From contig CAJUIW010000008.1 in NCBI GenBank assembly GCA_910586895.1, positions 1 to 64,000 on the forward strand: DNA of 64,000 nucleotides, in the 5' to 3' direction. Origin of the DNA: an uncultured Muribaculaceae bacterium (GTDB taxonomy: Bacteria; Bacteroidota; Bacteroidia; Bacteroidales; Muribaculaceae). The position numbers and the translations under genes are program-made. Of the stretch, positions 61,426 to 64,000 are shown piece after piece; positions within the stretch are counted from its first letter, which is position 1; each line of letters starts with the position of its first letter. A model generated the notes under the pieces. That model was not told where the DNA came from and did no database searches. It worked only from the letters and a program-made list of their open reading frames with translations.

Positions 61426-62802
61426 ATGAGAATACTATATTTTATAATAGCGTTGCTGACATCAACCGCTGTCATGGCCGTGGAGCGGACGGTAGTACCG
61501 GCTCCGCATCAGGTGAAATGGCATGAAGCGGAGTTGGGCGCAGTGTTTCATTACGACCTGCATGTGTTCGACGGCATCCGCTACGGACAGGGTAACAACC
61601 GCATAAATCCTATAGAGGATTACAACATATTCAATCCGCGGAAACTCGATACCGACCAATGGGTGAAAGCGGCTAAAGATGCGGGATGCCGGTTTGCTAT
61701 CCTGACCGCTACCCACGAGACGGGATTCGGATTGTGGCAGAGCGATGTAAATCCTTATTGTCTCAAGGCTGTCAAATGGCGCGACGGAAAGGGCGACGTG
61801 ATTGCCGATTTTGTAGCATCATGCCGCAAATATGGCATTGAGCCCGGTATATATGTGGGTATTCGATGGAACTCGCTGCTGGGAATACATAATTTCCGTT
61901 CGGAAGGCTCCGGAGAGTTTGCCGCAAACCGTCAGAAGTGGTACAAGGGGCTATGTGAGAAGATGGTTGAGGAGCTTTGCTCCCGCTACGGGAAGCTATT
62001 TATGATATGGTTTGACGGCGGGGCCGACGATCCGCGTGGTCTTGGCCCCGATGTGGAGCCTATTGTTAGCCGGCTGCAGCCTGAATGCCTGTTCTATCAT
62101 AATGTGGACCGTGCGGATGTGCGTTGGGGCGGTTCTGAATCGGGTACGGTGGAGTATCCCTGCTGGTCGACATTTCCTACTCCGTTCTCCCATAACAATA
62201 AGATAGAAAGCCAGGAAGCGCATCTTCAGCTGCAGAAGCACGGTGATAAGGATGGCAGATACTGGGTGCCGGCAATGGCCGATACTCCTTTGCGCGGAGC
62301 CAATGGACGTCATGAATGGTTCTGGGAGCCTGATGATGAAGAGAATCTGCTTCCGCTTGATGTCCTGGTTGACAAGTATGAAAAGTCAGTAGGACGGAAT
62401 GCCACCCTGATATTGGGGCTGACGCCTGACCCTGACGGGCTTATTCCCGAAGGCGATGTGAAGCGTCTGCATGAATTCAGCGCGGCGGTGGAAAAGCGAT
62501 TTTCGACACCATTGGCCAGGGCTTCAGGGAAGAGCCGAACGCTGACCATGAAGTTTAAGAAGCCGGAAGATGTAAACTATTTCATGATTCAGGAAAATAT
62601 ACGTGGAGGGGAGCGTATACTTCGCTACCGGGTGGAAGCCAAGGTCAACGGACGTTGGGTAAATGTCGGCGCCGGTGAGTCGGTAGGACATAAACGTATT
62701 CAGCCGTTTGAGCGGGTGAAGGCTTCGGCTCTCCGCCTTATAGTGGATGAGGCGCGTGACCTGCCTGACATAATAAATTTCAGCGCATTCAATGTTCTCT
62801 GA
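61426..62802 (+). CDS. secreted alpha-L-fucosidase-like GH29 enzyme
   Basis: A 458-residue exported hydrolase with signal peptide 1-18 (ending STAVMAVE). The barrel begins APHQVKWHEAELGAVFHYDLHVF. The substrate block reads LTATHETGFGLWQSDVNPYC instead of the KHHDGF form of classical GH29, and the nucleophile block is MIWFDGGADDPRG. A short C-terminal region with MIQENIRGGERILRYRVEAKVNGRWV is F5/8-like. It is the third gene of the SusC/SusD locus, so it probably removes fucose or a related sugar from the imported glycan. Terminator follows. Confidence 0.85.
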   Translation: MRILYFIIALLTSTAVMAVERTVVPAPHQVKWHEAELGAVFHYDLHVFDGIRYGQGNNRINPIEDYNIFNPRKLDTDQWVKAAKDAGCRFAILTATHETGFGLWQSDVNPYCLKAVKWRDGKGDVIADFVASCRKYGIEPGIYVGIRWNSLLGIHNFRSEGSGEFAANRQKWYKGLCEKMVEELCSRYGKLFMIWFDGGADDPRGLGPDVEPIVSRLQPECLFYHNVDRADVRWGGSESGTVEYPCWSTFPTPFSHNNKIESQEAHLQLQKHGDKDGRYWVPAMADTPLRGANGRHEWFWEPDDEENLLPLDVLVDKYEKSVGRNATLILGLTPDPDGLIPEGDVKRLHEFSAAVEKRFSTPLARASGKSRTLTMKFKKPEDVNYFMIQENIRGGERILRYRVEAKVNGRWVNVGAGESVGHKRIQPFERVKASALRLIVDEARDLPDIINFSAFNVL

Positions 62803-62814
62803 ATAGAATAGAAA

Positions 62815-62864
62815 ACGCCGAGAAAATATGACGAAAGCATATCTTCACGGCGTGATTCTTTTTT
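62815..62864 (+). terminator. terminator of the SusCD-fucosidase unit
   Basis: ACGCCG (62815-62820) with CGGCGT (62848-62853), inner pair ATATG/CATAT, then a six-T run at 62859-62864. Confidence 0.85.
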
Positions 62865-62876
62865 GTGCGCCCTCTA

Positions 62877-63338
62877 TTATTCTGTGTCAATAGGGATATT
62901 GCGGTGTATGCTGTGGTCGAGTGAGATAAGGGTCTCTGTGCCGCTCACTCCAGGGATGTTCTGAATCTTGCCGTTGAGCAGCTCCATCAGGTGCTCGTTA
63001 TCGCGGGCAAAGAGCTTGATCAACATTGTGTAGGGGCCTGTGGTATAGTGGCATTCCACAATTTCAGGGATTTTTTCCAGCTCAGGTACTACATTGCGGT
63101 ACATAGCTCCGCGTTCAAGGTTTACGCCGATGAAGGTACATGTGCGGTAGCCGAGCAGTTTGGGATTCACATTGTAGCTCGAACCGGTAATGACGTTTAA
63201 CTCCACCATACGCTGGAGGCGCTGGTGTATGGCGGCACGTGACACACCGCATTCGCCGGCAACATCTTTTGAGGGGATGCGGGCGTTATTCATCACGATG
63301 TTTAGAATTTTTCGGTCAAGATTATCTATTTTTCCCAT
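62877..63338 (-). CDS. Lrp/AsnC family transcriptional regulator
   Basis: A 153-residue regulator. The helix-turn-helix is DRKILNIVMNNARIPSKDVAGECGVSRAAIHQRL (residues 6-39), followed by MVELNVITGSSYNVNPKLLG. The C-terminal ligand-binding RAM domain has TTGPYTMLIKLFARDNEHLMELLNG. Lrp-type proteins sense amino acids and control their metabolism. It is not obviously tied to the glycan locus, from which it is separated by a terminator, and has its own promoter. Confidence 0.93.
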   Translation of the reverse strand: MGKIDNLDRKILNIVMNNARIPSKDVAGECGVSRAAIHQRLQRMVELNVITGSSYNVNPKLLGYRTCTFIGVNLERGAMYRNVVPELEKIPEIVECHYTTGPYTMLIKLFARDNEHLMELLNGKIQNIPGVSGTETLISLDHSIHRNIPIDTE

Positions 63339-63361
63339 TTGTTTTCTATATAATTTGCTTG

Positions 63362-63369
63362 CAAAAGTA
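63362..63369 (-). promoter_or_regulatory. -7 element of the Lrp-type gene
   Basis: TACTTTTG on the minus strand, 24 bases before the ATG; the same octamer recurs at 63382-63389. Confidence 0.55.
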
Positions 63370-63401
63370 GGAAATTTATATCAAAAGTAAAACAATATGC
63401 T

Positions 63402-63434
63402 ATAAAAATAGGCCAACTCTATGGAGCTGGCCTA
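63402..63434 (-). terminator. terminator after the partial secreted protein
   Basis: TAGGCCA-a-CTC-tatg-GAG-c-TGGCCTA stem, with A-run 63404-63408 giving a T-tract on the minus strand. Confidence 0.75.
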
Positions 63435-63457
63435 CAAAATGTCATGTTTTGGCTACA

Positions 63458-64000
63458 TCAGCGTGCTATAACTTTTACTGGATTTTTATGCGATTCAGTA
63501 GTTATGATATAGGCGCCGGCGGGGAGTGAGAACTCGTAACGGTCCGTCACCGCCTCGTCAATGCGGAGCACGAGGCGTCCGGTCATGTCATACGCGGTAA
63601 GTCCGTAATGTGAGCCTGAGCAGCGTATGCGGAGCTTTCCGGGGAATGATTCGACCACGAAGGGCACATCACCGTCCTCCGTCACAGAGCCTATGGAGGC
63701 CATTCGCACCAGTATCTCGTTTGACTCGGGCGAGTCGCATTCCAGGCGTACGCTGTGTACGCTGTATGATTCATAGGTCGATGCATCGAAGTCGCTTATA
63801 AGCAAGCTGTTGCTTTCGGCAAGTTCTGTGCGTGTCTCAACGGAGCCGTCGGTATGGAATATCTTGCGGGTCAGCACATAGTAATCTATTACCTCGCCGG
63901 CAGGAGCGGTCCAGTTGGCAACATAGCTATGATCGGTCACCTCAGTGGCTTCTGTAGCCTGGGGAGCTGTGAGCTCAGGCATAGGCATTCCTTCGCCGCG
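63458..64000 (-). CDS. secreted protein with Fn3-like and sorting-like C-terminal domains (5' truncated)
   Basis: The last 180 residues of a gene running off the right edge. The frame stays open to base 64000. Residues near its start (ATEVTDHSYVANWTAPAGEV) resemble a fibronectin type III segment. The C-terminal YDMTGRLVLRIDEAVTDRYE and FSLPAGAYIITTE followed by KVIAR is a type IX-like sorting tail. Catalytic or binding function cannot be seen. Confidence 0.75.
   Translation of the reverse strand, partial: RGEGMPMPELTAPQATEATEVTDHSYVANWTAPAGEVIDYYVLTRKIFHTDGSVETRTELAESNSLLISDFDASTYESYSVHSVRLECDSPESNEILVRMASIGSVTEDGDVPFVVESFPGKLRIRCSGSHYGLTAYDMTGRLVLRIDEAVTDRYEFSLPAGAYIITTESHKNPVKVIAR

Overview
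The window looks like Bacteroidales chromosome, most likely a gut Muribaculaceae-type species. The reasons are promoters with the Bacteroidetes -7 element TAnnTTTG, SusC/SusD receptors, GH29 fucosidases, C-terminal sorting-like domains of the type IX kind, a PorZ-like propeller protein, DUF4271, DUF4254 and DUF5689 families, and almost no Shine-Dalgarno sequences. The family-level placement is inference. I see no rRNA, tRNA, CRISPR array, transposase or phage genes.

Layout. 0-5.3 kb: tail of inositol-3-phosphate synthase, a DMT-type exporter, then a two-gene secreted glycan unit (GH29 fucosidase plus a multidomain secreted protein). 5.5-10.3 kb: a BlaI/BlaR1-like pair, a GNAT/FemAB-like protein and two small secreted proteins of unknown role. 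10.3-15.4 kb: a long collinear run of LOG protein, DUF4271, HemD-like, rnpA, yidD, TatD-like, an FMN-binding NosR/NapH-like membrane protein and a membrane-anchored nitroreductase. 15.6-19.8 kb: three tandem FKBP prolyl isomerases flanked by two paralogous sigma-70 family genes, one of which looks degenerate. 19.7-32.8 kb: housekeeping genes (LolC/E-like permease, rbfA, dapB, lepB, a WbqC-like gene, acyltransferase, porZ-like, rdgB, leuS, nadA).

32.8-33.8 kb is a gene-free kilobase. Its left part is AT-rich and carries several DnaA-box-like 9-mers. Its right part holds a large nested palindrome and a short GTTACC/GTTTCCC repeat family. G/C composition of the + strand appears to change from C-rich to G-rich across it, so it is a candidate replication origin.

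33.8-47 kb, all on the minus strand: a Bax-inhibitor-1 family protein, argS, and then an apparent eight-gene envelope/sugar operon (unknown 735-residue membrane protein, histidine phosphatase, DUF4254, GT9, ruvB, flippase, DUF389, GT4). 47-55.9 kb: a TonB receptor with two OB-fold-like lipoproteins, divergent from a secreted EEP-family nuclease, possibly a nucleic-acid or nucleotide scavenging locus. 56-62.8 kb: a SusC/SusD/GH29 fucose-type utilization locus. Its SusC gene is out of frame at a run of eight G just after the signal peptide, which suggests phase variation (or an assembly error). The window ends with an Lrp/AsnC regulator and the tail of a secreted protein with a sorting-like C-terminus.
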